In this document: in pieces, positions 21,521-32,130 of the stretch
How positions within the stretch are numbered: the stretch's first letter is position 1
How the letters are laid out: every line of letters begins with the position of its first letter
NCBI RefSeq assembly: GCF_022539505.1
Contig: NC_061511.1
Location: 30,452,620 to 30,516,619 of the forward strand
Direction of reading: 5' to 3'
DNA: 64,000 nucleotides
From: Lolium rigidum
Lineage: Eukaryota; Streptophyta; Magnoliopsida; Poales; Poaceae
Notes under the pieces: generated by a model
What the model was told of the DNA's origin: nothing
The model's database searches: none
What the model saw: only the letters and a program-made list of their open reading frames with translations
Translations under genes and position numbers: made by a program

Positions 21521-21771
21521 TTAATTAATTTGGGACTGGGAATCCCATTGCCAGCTCTTTTTGCAAAATTATTGGATAAGCGGATGAAGCCACTAGTCCA
21601 TTGGTGAAAGTTGCACAACAAGATTGAAAGATAAAACACCACATACTTCCTCATGAGCTATAAAACATTGACACAAATAAGAGATAGTAAATTTTGAATT
21701 GTTTAAAGGTAGCACACGAAGTATTTACTTGGAATGGCAGGAAATACCATGTAGTAGGTAGATATGGTGGA
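21521..21771 (-). other. C1 internal segment 2
   Basis: Short AT-rich piece between Tat-B and B1-1, continuing C1. No ORF. It ends with GTGGA, the B1-1 target site (21767-21771). Confidence 0.7.
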
Positions 21772-23346
21772 TGATACGTCTCCGACGTATCGATAATTTC
21801 TTATGTTCCATGCCACATTATTGATGATATCTACATGTTATATGCACATTTTATGTCATATTTATGCATTTTCCGGAACTAACCTATTGACGAGATGCCG
21901 AAAGGCCAGTTGCTGTTTTCTGCTGTTTTTGGTTTCAGAAATCCTAGTAAAGAAATATTCTCGGAATCGGACGAAATCAACGCCGAAGATCTTATAATCC
22001 CCGGAAGCATCTAGAACACACGAGAAGGACCAGAGGGGGGGCACTGGGCCCCCAGACCATAGGCCGGTGCGGCCCAGGCCCTGGCCGCGCCGCCCTATAG
22101 TGTCGTCGCCCCTTCGACCTTCTGACGCCGCCTCTTCGCCTATATAAAGCCCCTCGACCTAAAACCTCGATACAGAAAAGCCACGGTACGAGAAACCTTC
22201 CAGAGCCGCCGCCATCGCGAAGCCAAGATCTAGGGGACATGAGTCTCTGTTCCGGCACGCCGCCGGGATGGGGAAGTGCCCCCGGAAGGCTCCTCCATCG
22301 ACACCACCGCCATCTCCATCAACGCTGCTTGTCTCCCATGAGGAGGGAGTAGTTCTCCATCGAGGCTCGGGGCTGTACCGGTAGCTATGTGGTTCATCTC
22401 TCTCCTATGTACTTCAATACAATAATCTCATGAGCTGCCTTACATGATTGAGATTCATATGATGATGCTTGTAATCTAGATGTCATTATGCTAGTCAAGT
22501 GGGTTTTACTTATGTGATCTCCGGAGACTCCTTGTCCCACGTGTGTAAAGGTGATAGTGTGTGCACCGTGTGGGTCTCTTAGGCTATATTTCACAGAATA
22601 CTTATTCACCGTGAATGGCATAGTGAAGTGCTTATTTATATCTCATTATGATTGCAATGTGTTTGTATCACAATTTATCTATGTGCTACTCTAGTGATGT
22701 TATTAAAGTAGTTCTATGCCTCCTTTCTTAGCATGAAGGTGACAGTGTGCATGCTACGTTAGTACTTGGTTTAGTCGTGTTGATCTTTTATGCACTCTAA
22801 GGTTATTTAAATATGAACATTGAATTGTGGAGCTTGTTAACTCCAGCATTGAGGGTTCGTGTAATCCTACGCAATGGTGTTCATCATCCAACAAGAGTGT
22901 AGAGTATGCATTTATCTATTCTCGTTATGTGATCAAAGTTGAGAGTGTCCACTAGTGAAAGTCTAATCCCTAGGCCTTGTTCCTAAATATCGCTATCGCT
23001 GCTTGTTTACTTGTTTTACTACGTTACTACTCGCTGCGTTACTATCGCTTCTTTACTCGTCCTGGGCAAAGCACTTTTCTGGTGCCGTTGCTACTACTTA
23101 TTCATACCACCTGTATTTCACTATCTCTTCGCCGAACTAGTGCACCTATTAGGTGTGTTGGGGACACAAGAGACTTCTTGCTTTGTGGTTGCAGGGTTGC
23201 ATGAGAGGGATATCTTTGACCTCTTCCTCCCTGAGTTCGATAAACCTTGGGTGGTCCACTTAAGGGAAACTTGCTGTTGTTCTACAAACCTCTGCTCTTG
23301 GAGGCCCAACACTGTCTACAGGAAAAGGAGGGGGGCGTAGGCATCA
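21772..23346 (+). repeat. 5' LTR of B1-1 (1575 bp)
   Basis: TGATACGTCTCCGACGTATC to GGGGGGCGTAGGCATCA. The first 20 bases contain the palindrome GATACGTCTCCGACGTATC (one mismatch at its centre). TATATAAAG at 22141-22149 with a GC-rich leader. Confidence 0.95.
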
Positions 23347-23356
23347 AGCTATTTTC

Positions 23357-23373
23357 TGGCGCCGTTGCCGGGG
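23357..23373 (+). promoter_or_regulatory. Primer binding site of B1-1, tRNA-Asp type
   Basis: TGGCGCCGTTGCCGGGG is the exact complement of the 3' end of plant tRNA-Asp(GUC) including CCA. It begins 10 nt after the LTR. Confidence 0.85.
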
Positions 23374-23510
23374 AGGAAAGGTAAAAGGTACTCACATTCC
23401 GGACCTCGGCTACTAAGCTATTTTCCGGCGCCGTTGTAAGTACTCGAAGCTATTTCCTTTAGATCCTACAATTGCAACTTTTTGTTTCTTGTTTACACTA
23501 GTTAGGCATA

Positions 23511-24272
23511 ATGGAAAACAACAAAAATATGAGAGATCTTTATGAACTCTATCTTGAATTAGGACATGATGTGTTTGAAGAGAGAATTAAAAAACCCATG
23601 GAACTTTATATGCATGCTAATGGGAATGTTGTTAATATAAATGCTTTGAACACTATTGTTGCGAATGCTATGGAAAATTCTAAGCGTGGGGAAGCTGGTT
23701 TTGATGAGCATGATCTTTTTAGTCCCCCAAGCATTGAGGAGAAAATTTACTTTGATGATACTTTGCCTCCTATTTATGATGATTATAATGATAGTAGTCT
23801 TTTGTTGCCACCTGTTATGGAGGATAAATTTGATTATGAATACAATATGCCTCCTATATTTGATGATGAGAATAATGATGATAGCTACTCTGTTGAATTT
23901 GCTCCCACTACAACTAATAAAATTGACTATGCTTATGTGGAGAGTAATAATTTTATGCACGAGACTCATGATAAGAATGCTTTATGTGATAGTTATATTG
24001 TTGAGTTTGCTCATGTTGCTACTGAAAGTTATTATGAGAGAGGAAAATATGGTTGTAGAAATTTTCATGTTACTAAAATGCCTCTCTATGTGCTGAATTT
24101 TTTGAAGCTACACTTGTTTTATCTTCCTATGCTTGTCGCTTTGCTCTTCATGAACTTGTTTATTTACAAGATTTCTTTTCATAGAAAGCATGTTAGGCTT
24201 AAATGTGTTTTGAATTTGCCTCTTGATGCTCTCTTTTGCTTCAACTACTATTTCTTGCGAGTGCATCATTAA
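23511..24272 (+). CDS. Unknown acidic protein with hydrophobic C-terminal segment (253 aa), B1-1
   Basis: Open from ATG 23511, the first ATG in the frame, 137 bp after the primer site. It starts MENNKNMRDLYELYLELGHD. Residues about 60-170 are rich in Asp, Asn and Tyr with a repeated pattern (IYFDDTLPPIYDDYND; YEYNMPPIFDDENND). Residues about 190-215 are strongly hydrophobic (FLKLHLFYLPMLVALLFMN) and may span a membrane; a basic patch (HRKHVRLKC) follows. There is no zinc knuckle or gag signature. B1-2 carries the same ORF (55909-56667) at about 90% identity with an in-frame one-codon gap and no stops. I do not recognise a family; an env-like or gag-replacing role is speculation. Confidence 0.65.
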   Translation: MENNKNMRDLYELYLELGHDVFEERIKKPMELYMHANGNVVNINALNTIVANAMENSKRGEAGFDEHDLFSPPSIEEKIYFDDTLPPIYDDYNDSSLLLPPVMEDKFDYEYNMPPIFDDENNDDSYSVEFAPTTTNKIDYAYVESNNFMHETHDKNALCDSYIVEFAHVATESYYERGKYGCRNFHVTKMPLYVLNFLKLHLFYLPMLVALLFMNLFIYKISFHRKHVRLKCVLNLPLDALFCFNYYFLRVHH

Positions 24273-26845
24273 AACTGCTGAGCCCATCTTAATGGCTATA
24301 AAGAAAGAACTTCTTGGGAGATAACCCATGTGTTTTTTTTTACTACAGTACTTTGTTTTATATTTGAGTCTTGGAAGTTGTTTACTACTGTAGCAACCTC
24401 TCCTTATCTTAGTTTTGTTGCATTGTTGTGCCAAGTAAAGTCTTTGATAGCAAGGTTGATACTAGATTTGGATTGCTGCGCAGAAACAGATTTCTTGCTG
24501 TCACGAATTTCGACCTGCCTCTCTGTAGGTAGCTCAGAAAAATATGCCAATTTACGTGCGTGATCCTCAGATATGTATGCAACTTTCATTCAATTTGAGC
24601 ATTTTCATTTGAGCAAGTCTGGTGCCCTTTTAAAATTCGTCTTTACGGACTGTTCTGTTTTGACAGATTCTGCCTTTTATTTCGCATTGCCTCTTTTGCT
24701 GTGTTGGATGGATTTCTTTGTTCCATTACCTTCCAGTAGCTTTGGGCAATGTCCAGAAGTGTTAAGAATGATTGTGTCACCTCTGAACATGTGAGTTTTT
24801 GATTATGCACTAACCCTCTAAAGAGTTTGTTTTGAGTTTGGTGTGGAGGAAGTTTTCAAGGGTCAAGAGAGGAGGATGATATACTATGATCAAGAAGAGT
24901 GAAAGCTCTAAGCTTGGGGATGCCCCGGTGGTTCACCCCTGCATATTTCAAGAAGACTCAAGCGTCTAAGCTTGGGGATGCCCAAGGCATCCCCTTCTTC
25001 ATCGACAACATTATCAGGTTCCTCCCTTGAAACTATATTTTTATTCGGTCACATCTTATGTACTTTACTTGGAGCGTCTGTTTGCTTTTGTTTTTATTTA
25101 TGTTTGAATAAGTTCATCCTTGTGTGGGAGAGAGACACGCTCCGCTGTTGCGTATGAACACATGTGTTCTTAGCTTTACTCTTAATGTTCATGGCGAAGG
25201 TTGAAACTGCTTCGTTAATTGTTATATGGTTGGAAACGGGAAATGCTACATGTAGTAATTGGTAAAATGTCTTGGATAATGTGATACTTGGCAATTGTTG
25301 TGCTCATGTTTAAGCTCTTGCATCATATACTTTGCACCTATTAATGAAGAAATACATAGAGCTTGCTAAAATTTGGTTTGCATATTTGGTCTCTCTAAAG
25401 TCTAGATAATTTCTAGTATTGAGTTTTGAACAACAAGGAAGACGGTGTAGAGTCTTATAATGTTTACAATATGTCTTTTATGTAAGTTTTGCTGCACCAG
25501 TTCATCCTTGTGTTTGTTTCAAATAACCTTGCTAGCCTAAACCTTGTATCGAGAGGGATTACTTCTCATGCATCCAAAATCCTTAAGCCAACCACTATGC
25601 CATTTGTGTCCACCATACCTACCTACTACATGGTATTTCTCCGCCATTCCAAAGTAAATTGCTTGAGTGCTACCTTTAAATTTCCATCATTCGCCTTTGC
25701 AATATATAGCTCATGGGACAAAATAGCCTTAAAAACTATTGTGGTATTGAATATGTACTTATGCACTTTATCTCTTATTAAGTTGCTTGTTGTGCGATAA
25801 CCATGTTTTCTGGGGACGCCATCAACTCTTTGTTGAATATCATGTGAGTTGCTATGCATGTTCGTCTTGTACGAAGTAAGGGCGGTTTTCACAATCAAAT
25901 GGTTTGAGTATGCATACTGTTAGAGAAGAACATTGGGCCGCTAACTAAAGCCATGAATCATGGTGGAAGTTTCAGTTTGGACATAAAACCTCAATCTCTT
26001 ATGAGAATATTAACTGTTGTTGAATGCTTAAGCATTAAAAGAGGAGTCCATTACCTGTTGTCTATGTTGTCCCGGTATGGGTGTCTAAGTTGAAGAATGA
26101 TCAAAAGCGAGAAATCCAATGCGAACTTTCTCCTTAGACCCTTGTACGGGCGGCATAGAGGTACCCCTTTGTGACACTTGGTTGAAACATATGTTATGCA
26201 ATGATGATCGGTGTTAACCCAAGCTAATTAGGACAAGGTGCGAGCACTATTAGTACACTATGCATGAGGCTTGCAACTTGTAAGATATAATTTACATGAT
26301 ACATATGCTTTATTACTACCGTTGACAAAATTGTTTCATGTTTTCAAAATAAAAGCTCTAGCACAAATATAGCAATCGATGCTTTCCTCTTTGAAGGACC
26401 ATTCTTTTACCTTTTATGTTGAGTCAGTTCACCTATCTCTCTCCACCTCAAGAAGCAAACACTTGTGTGAACTGTGCATTGATTCCTACATATTTGCATA
26501 TTGCACTTATTATATTACTCTATGTTGACAATATCCATGAGATATACATGTTATAAGTTGAAAGCAACCGCTGAAACTTAAATCTTCCATTGTGTTGCTT
26601 CAATGCCTTTACTTTGAATTATTGCTTTATGAGTTAACTCTTATGCAAGACTTATTGATGCTTGTCTTGAAGTACTATTCATGAAAAGTCTTTGCCTTAT
26701 GATTCATTTGTTTACTCATGTCATTACCATTGTTTTGATCGCTGCATTCATTACATGTGTTTACAATAGTATGATCAAAGTTATGATGGCATGTCACTCC
26801 AGAAATTATCTTTGTTATCGTTTTACCTGCTCGGGATGAGCAGAA
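24273..26845 (+). other. B1-1 long 3' noncoding interior
   Basis: About 2.6 kb without a supported gene; short frames only. It contains GGGAGATAACCCATG near 24320 and two internal copies of the purine-tract motif CTAAGCTTGGGGATGCC (24908-24924, 24966-24982). The second forms a 9-bp stem-loop (24974-24994). Confidence 0.8.
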
Positions 26846-26861
26846 CTAAGCTTGGGGATGC
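26846..26861 (+). promoter_or_regulatory. Polypurine tract of B1-1
   Basis: CTAAGCTTGGGGATGC abuts the 3' LTR; third copy of this motif in the element. Confidence 0.75.
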
Positions 26862-28435
26862 TGATACGTCTCCGACGTATCGATAATTTCTTATGTTCCA
26901 TGCCACATTATTGATGATATCTACATGTTATATGCACATTTTATGTCATATTTATGCGTTTTCTGGAACTAACCTATTGACGAGATGCCGAAAGGCCAGT
27001 TGCTGTTTTCTGCTGTTTTTGGTTTCAGAATTCCTAGTAAAGAAATATTCTCGGAATCGGACGAAATCAACGCCGAAGATCTTATAATCCCCGGAAGCAT
27101 CCAGAACACACGAGAAGGACCAGAGGGGGGGCACTGGGCCCCCAGACCATAGGCCGGCGCGGCCCAGGCCCTGGCCGCGCCGCCCTATAGTGTCGTCGCC
27201 CCTTCGACCTTCTGACGCCGCCTCTTCGCCTATATAAAGCCCCTCGACCTAAAACCTCGATACGGAAAAGCCACGGTACGAGAAACCTTCCAGAGCCGCC
27301 GCCATCGTGAAGCCAAGATCTGGGGGACAGGAGTCTCTATTCCGGCACGCCGCCGGGACGGGGAAGTGCCCCCCGGAAGGCTCCTCCATCGACACCACCG
27401 CCATCTCCATCAACGCTGCTGTCTCCCATGAGGAGGGAGTAGTTCTCCATCGAGGCTCGGGGCTGTACCGGTAGCTATGTGGTTCATCTCTCTCCTATGT
27501 ACTTCAATACAATAATCTCATGAGCTGCCTTACATGATTGAGATTCATATGATGATGCTTGTAATCTAGATGTCATTATGCTAGTCAAGTGGGTTTTACT
27601 TATGTGATCTCCGGAGACTCCTTGTCCCACGTGTGTAAAGGTGACAAGTGTGTGCACCGTGTGGGTCTCTTAGGCTATATTTCACAGAATACTTATTCAC
27701 CGTGAATGGCATAGTGAAGTGCTTATTTATATCTCATTATGATTGCAATGTGTTTGTATCACAATTTATCTATGTGCTACTCTAGTGATGTTATTAAAGT
27801 AGTTCTATGCCTCCTTTCTTAGCATGAAGGTGACAGTGTGCATGCTACGTTAGTACTTGGTTTAGTCGTGTTGATCTTTCATGCACTCTAAGGTTATTTA
27901 AATATGAACATTGAATTGTGGAGCTTGTTAACTCCGGCATTGAGGGTTCGTGTAATCCTACGCAATGGTGTTCATCATCCAACAAGAGTGTAGAGTATGC
28001 ATTTATCTATTCTGTTATGTGATCAAAGTTGAGAGTGTCCACTAGTGAAAGTCTAATCCCTAGGCCTTGTTCCTAAATACTGCTATCGCTGCTTGTTTCC
28101 TGTTTTACTGCGTTACTACTGCTGCGTTACTACTTGCTTGTTTACTTGTCCTGGGCAAAGCACTTTTACGGTGCCGTTGCTACTACTTATTCATACCACC
28201 TGTATTTCACTATCTCTTCGTCGAACTAGTGCACCTATTAGGTATGTTGGGGACACAAGAGACTTCTTGCTTTGTGGTTGCAGGGTTGCATGAGAGGGAT
28301 ATCTTTGACCTCTTCCTCCCTGAGTTCGATAAACCTTGGGTGATCCACTTAAGGGAAACTTGCTGCTGTTCTACAAACCTCTGCTCTTGGAGGCCCAACA
28401 CTGTCTACAGGAAAAGGAGGGGGGCGTAGGCATCA
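26862..28435 (+). repeat. 3' LTR of B1-1 (1574 bp)
   Basis: Same termini as the 5' LTR; TATATAAAG at 27231. The two differ at roughly 20-25 positions by eye. GTGGA follows. Confidence 0.95.
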
Positions 28436-28440
28436 GTGGA

Positions 28441-29066
28441 CACAAATGACATAGGTTTGGGTTAAGGTTTGGATGCACGAGAAGTATTCCCTCTCAGTAC
28501 AGGTCTTTGGCTAGCAAGGTTAATTAGCAAGCATAAGAGTCGAGGGAAACAAACATATATACATGTGATAGAAATAATCATGCATCTTCCTTGTAAGCAC
28601 AAACAGTTTTAACTTCAGAATAATAAGCTATGAGCTAACAAGAAAGAAAGACAATGGAACAACCACATGTATTTCTCTTTTCTACTTAAATCTCAAAGTG
28701 TTGTTGCTATTGACCAATGCTAAGTTTGCCAAAACCAAATTGATTTATTCAATGCTCCTAAAGTGATAGCAATACTAACAACAAGATAAATCATATAATA
28801 GAGATTGCAAACTAAAATAAGATGTGCAATATGTAAATGATAAGACTTCTCATTAATATTCCATAACGATAACTCACACCAAGGGATACATAGACGACTA
28901 ACTAAAGGAGAGATACTTCCAAACTGCAACCCATCTTATATGATAACTTCCCTACTCATGATATGACACTACTTGACAGTAAAAAGTAAAAGGTAGTGAT
29001 GATGTGATACCGCGGTACTCCCCCAAGCTTGGAACAAACCAAGGGGATGCCAATACCGATGATGAA
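28441..29066 (-). other. C1 internal segment 3
   Basis: AT-rich retroelement interior with a minus-strand motif CCAAGCTTGGGGGAGTACC near 29017-29035, resembling a purine tract, just downstream of a coding end. No other gene seen. Confidence 0.65.
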
Positions 29067-29228
29067 TTACTCCTTCGGCGATGGTGGTGATGAATTCCTG
29101 ACAAGCTTCTCAACAAGCTCCTGAAGCTCATCAATCTTGTACGTGAGGTTGCGAATCATCTCCGAATTGTGCTCGACGCGGTTAAGAAGTATGTCCGACG
29201 GCGAGTCCCAACTCTTGGAGTTATTTCC
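29067..29228 (-). CDS. C-terminal fragment of a C1 protein, cut by the gap
   Basis: Minus-strand frame entering from the gap and ending at TAA 29069-29067. About 53 residues include ILLNRVEHNSEMIRNL and IDELQELVEKLV, a heptad-like coiled-coil pattern, then SSPPSPKE. No start is visible. It is followed by the purine-rich segment as in grass gypsy elements, so it may be the tail of an element-specific ORF or gag; the identity is not established. Confidence 0.5.
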   Translation of the reverse strand, partial: GNNSKSWDSPSDILLNRVEHNSEMIRNLTYKIDELQELVEKLVRNSSPPSPKE

Positions 29229-29229
29229 C

Positions 29230-29329
29230 NNNNNNNNNNNNNNNNNNNNNNNNNNNNNNNNNNNNNNNNNNNNNNNNNNNNNNNNNNNNNNNNNNNNNNN
29301 NNNNNNNNNNNNNNNNNNNNNNNNNNNNN
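29230..29329. other. Assembly gap, 100 N
   Basis: Exactly 100 N, the conventional placeholder for a gap of unknown size. C1 is cut on its left and an LTR in the opposite orientation on its right. Confidence 0.99.
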
Positions 29330-29460
29330 GTGTGCAGCTGAATTGACAACTCCGCTGTTAAGGCTTTCAAGTGTTCTTTGTCTCCCCTTGTGTCGAATCA
29401 ATAAATTGGGTTTTACTTCCCTCGAAGACTGTTGCGATCCCCTATACTTGTGGGTCATCA
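29330..29460 (+). repeat. 3' end of an LTR, family distinct from C1
   Basis: Ends GATCCCCTATACTTGTGGGTCATCA-like (last bases CTTGTGGGTCATCA). Only about the last 20 bases match the C1 LTR end; the rest (TCGAATCAATAAATTGGG) differs. The body is hidden by the gap. It appears to have entered the 5' end of the CACTA element that follows. Confidence 0.7.
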
Positions 29461-29842
29461 ACGTCGCACGACGGCGTCGGCGGGGCGAGGCACGTGGAAG
29501 CGGTGGCTACACGTCGCACGACGGCGTCGACGGGTAAGCGACACGTGTGGCACGGCGGTAAAACGTTTGATATGATGCGAGGTGCAAATAGTTATATGGA
29601 TGTCATATTCATGTTCATTGGATTTTTCTGATCAATTTTCATATATAAAACTTTTCTATTTGAGTTACCATTTAAAAGTTATTGAAATAACAGTTTTATT
29701 AAGTTAAAATAGATAAAGCAGGGTTTATTTTTAAAACAGAAAAAAACAGCTCCAGGGGCTGATCCGCGTCCAACGGCTCCAGGCCGTTGGATTCAAATGG
29801 CCGGAGCCGTTGGATGCACTTGGCGCGGATCCCCCTCCCACC
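29461..29842 (+). other. CACTA 2 left part, no gene
   Basis: The 19-bp sequence ACGTCGCACGACGGCGTCG is repeated at 29461-29479 and 29511-29529. The rest is AT-rich, then GC-rich near 29760. No ORF supported. Confidence 0.6.
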
Positions 29843-29970
29843 CCTTTTGTCGCGGGTCGTGCGACGGCCCTCGATAAAAGACCCCCCTTTTGTCGCGGGT
29901 GGTGGCACGACCCGCGATAAAAGGGGGGCCTTTTATCGCGGGCCGAGCCATGACCCGCGACAAAAGGGTC
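29843..29970. repeat. 5' subterminal hairpin repeats of CACTA 2
   Basis: Three inverted pairs of TTTTGTCGCGGGT and its complement (29844-29880, 29885-29928, 29929-29967), the last two with GATAAAAG or TTTTATCGCG variants. Such repeats are TnpA-type binding sites in En/Spm elements. Confidence 0.85.
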
Positions 29971-29974
29971 TAGG

Positions 29975-29982
29975 TATAAATA
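29975..29982 (+). promoter_or_regulatory. TATA box of CACTA 2
   Basis: TATAAATA immediately inside the 5' subterminal repeats, where a CACTA promoter is expected. Confidence 0.6.
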
Positions 29983-30391
29983 CTGGCGCCGCGGGCGGAG
30001 CCCCCACCCGCGACACACGGAGGAGCCATAACGACGACTAGAGCGCCGCCAGGCTGCCCAATTCGCGCGCCGCGCCGCCATCGTCCTCGCCTCCGGCAGC
30101 CGCCCCCGCCACCCTCTGCTCCGCCCCGGCCACCCTCTGCGCCGCCCCTCGCCGCCGTGTGCGCCGGCCCGCGCCACCCTCCGCCGCCCCCGTTGCCGCC
30201 CTCCGATCCGCCGCCCCGTGCCGCCGTCCGCCGGCCCGCGCCACCCTCCGCTGCCCCGTGCCGCCGTCGACGTCGTCCCGCAGGTAGCCGTCGACCCGCG
30301 CGGCCGCCGGTGCCGGCCGGCCGCCCCGGCCTTTTTTTTTCGTTAAGTTTTTGTAATTTCTGTTAGTTTATTTAATTAGTATTTAGTTTAA
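29983..30391 (+). other. GC- and proline-codon-rich leader of CACTA 2
   Basis: C-rich repeats (CGCCGCCC, GCGCCACCCTCCG) up to 30330, then an abrupt change to AT-rich DNA. Open frames in all directions reflect composition; probably a leader exon and intron start. Confidence 0.45.
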
Positions 30392-32130
30392 CTAGTATCG
30401 TGGCCCTCGCAAATGCGAGGGCAACATCTATAGTAAATAACGTTAAATAATTATTTTAAATTACTTAAGCCGTTTTCCCTTCCACCTGCTTCATTGCAAA
30501 GTTGTTTTAGAAAATACATACATTGGTAACGGTTATTTATCTCTATTTTTAAAATTACTACATTAATATGTTGCAAAGAAATAATAAAAGAAAATGAAAT
30601 ATCTCTTAGGAAAACCGGATGGTAGTGAATTATGATTTCTTAGTAATATTTTTATAACACAAAAAGCTGGAGCCGTGGCACCAATAAACTAAGCTGCAAT
30701 CTACATATGTTCTCTAGTGAAGATGGTCTAGAGCTATGCATATTTTCATTTTACGCGTAGCTAAATGTTGTGATCCAATCTCCTTATTGGTATCGTTGTG
30801 GCAAAACAAAGCTGCTATATATGAGATGTGTTTTTTGCTCGCATGTACAATTGGATATATCTATTATCTTTAAATAAAAATATTGAACAAACCTATTTAT
30901 GATCACCACACATGTTTTCTTTTACATAACACCTCAATGTGAGTTGAATTGATTTTTTTTTTCACTTCGTGCATTTATGTTCCCCATTTTTTTGCTCGTT
31001 CTCATCTTACACACGTTGCCCCCGACACTCATCCGCATAAGAAAACATAGTTATTTATGCATATTAATCTGTAAATTCTATAAAAAAAACTTGGTTGCAT
31101 TACTTGATATGGAGTTTTAATGAATTTCTTATAGAAAATGATGAAAAATAAATTGCAAATGTTATACAACTATGTATCCATATGATAGGATTTAGGATTG
31201 TACCATTCATCCACGTAACAAAATTTTATATATCGAATATACTTTTTAGCCTACAAATACAATCATGAAAAAATACGAATGTTTAAAATAGAGATACCAC
31301 GTTAATATGATATACTGGGAAATTTATTTTGGCTCCTGAGCTTTAGTAAGTTTGGTTTAGAAAAAAACAAAAGGTCTATTTTCTTGTCGCGAAAAATTCT
31401 GAATATAAGCATACGGCTGTATATACATTTCTAGTATGTATGAACAGTACTCTCTGTGCTAACATAAGTGTCTTAGTTTTGTCTAGATATAAATATTTTT
31501 AGATTTATTTTAATTGTATAGATACATCCATGTTTATAAAATATTAACGCGCTTATTTTAGAATGAAGAAAAAAATCTTATTTCATGATATGTAAAGCAG
31601 TAGATATTATATATTTTATTATTTCCATGCATACATACATATGTCCGGGCTTATGTTGATCTGCCCGTGACCTACTCTTCTTTTTTACTATATGGTCTGG
31701 GTGGTGTCCTGGTGATGCACGCTACAGCTAGCCTTTTTTTTTCCTTTTAAATTGGAATCGATCTGTTCCATTGCTTGACATATGGGAACTTACATATTTT
31801 TTGTTGGTTTGTGCCTAGCTAGATATCCAGATATCCATCATCTTACTATGTATGTGCCCGCCCGTCCTTTTGTTTTTTACACGCCAAATCATTTGTTTTG
31901 CTAACTCATCATACGTGACAGTTTCCTTAAAAACGTTTCCTTAAAAGACGACTCCTCATATGTGACATTCTTGACCGCTGTTAGTACCAACTCCGGTTTT
32001 ACGTAACATTTGTTATCTTTAAATCTCCACCGTAAATTATAGATCTAACAACCATAATAATTAGAATGATGTGGATTAACGTGATGTCTCTATTTTAAAC
32101 ATCCGTATTTTGCTTTTAGTATATAATAGA
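30392..32130 (-). mobile_element. Non-autonomous Helitron (1739 bp)
   Basis: On the minus strand the element begins TCTATTATATACTAAAAGC (5' TC) and ends with a hairpin (GCCCTCGCA, 2-nt loop, TGCGAGGGC; 30403-30422), 7 nt, then CTAG-3'. It lies between host A (30391) and T (32131), as Helitrons insert, without duplication. The flanks on both sides are the same TAGTTAGTATTAG low-complexity sequence, consistent with a single target. No Rep/helicase ORF. Confidence 0.82.
31449..31567. mobile_element. Possible degenerate Stowaway-type MITE
   Basis: TACTCTCTGTGCTAACATAAG followed by GTGTCTTAGTTTTGTCTAGA and, further on, GATACATCCATG and CTTATTTTAGAATG resemble grass Stowaway elements read inward from each end. 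The termini are eroded; weak call. Confidence 0.3.

Larger units (their letters stand above)
21772..28435 (+). mobile_element. Complete pol-less LTR retrotransposon B1-1 (6664 bp)
   Basis: LTRs 21772-23346 and 26862-28435, target duplication GTGGA (21767-21771, 28436-28440), a tRNA-Asp primer site and a purine tract. The 3.5-kb interior has one ORF (23511-24272) and no gag, protease, RT or integrase motif, so it is a large non-autonomous element. The primer type and 5-bp duplication fit gypsy, but with no pol the superfamily is inferred. Confidence 0.93.
7360..29229 (-). mobile_element. LTR retrotransposon C1, minus strand, three nested insertions, cut by gap
   Basis: Read on the minus strand, an LTR (7360-10658) is preceded by a purine tract (10659-10670) and internal sequence. 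The internal part continues in three pieces (10671-11568, 21521-21771, 28441-29229), because Tat-B and B1-1 were inserted with their own target duplications. It ends at the scaffold gap, so the 5' LTR is not seen. The insertion site is in TNP2; bases before the LTR are GAGGT (7355-7359). A second element of the family (C2) starts at 62016, and the two align through LTR, purine tract and 220 bp of interior. Confidence 0.85.

Noticed and set aside
23559..23969. 136-aa minus-strand ORF over the B1 ORF
   Set aside because: Ile/Asn-rich complement of GAT-rich codons; shadow frame even though open in both copies.
25489..25800. 103-aa hydrophobic ORF in the B1 interior (also at 57846-58187)
   Set aside because: Present in both copies with different starts, but no protein features; the noncoding interior is similar throughout.
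30038..30366. Pro/Ala/Arg-rich ORFs on both strands
   Set aside because: Produced by a C-rich stretch in the CACTA leader; no motif.
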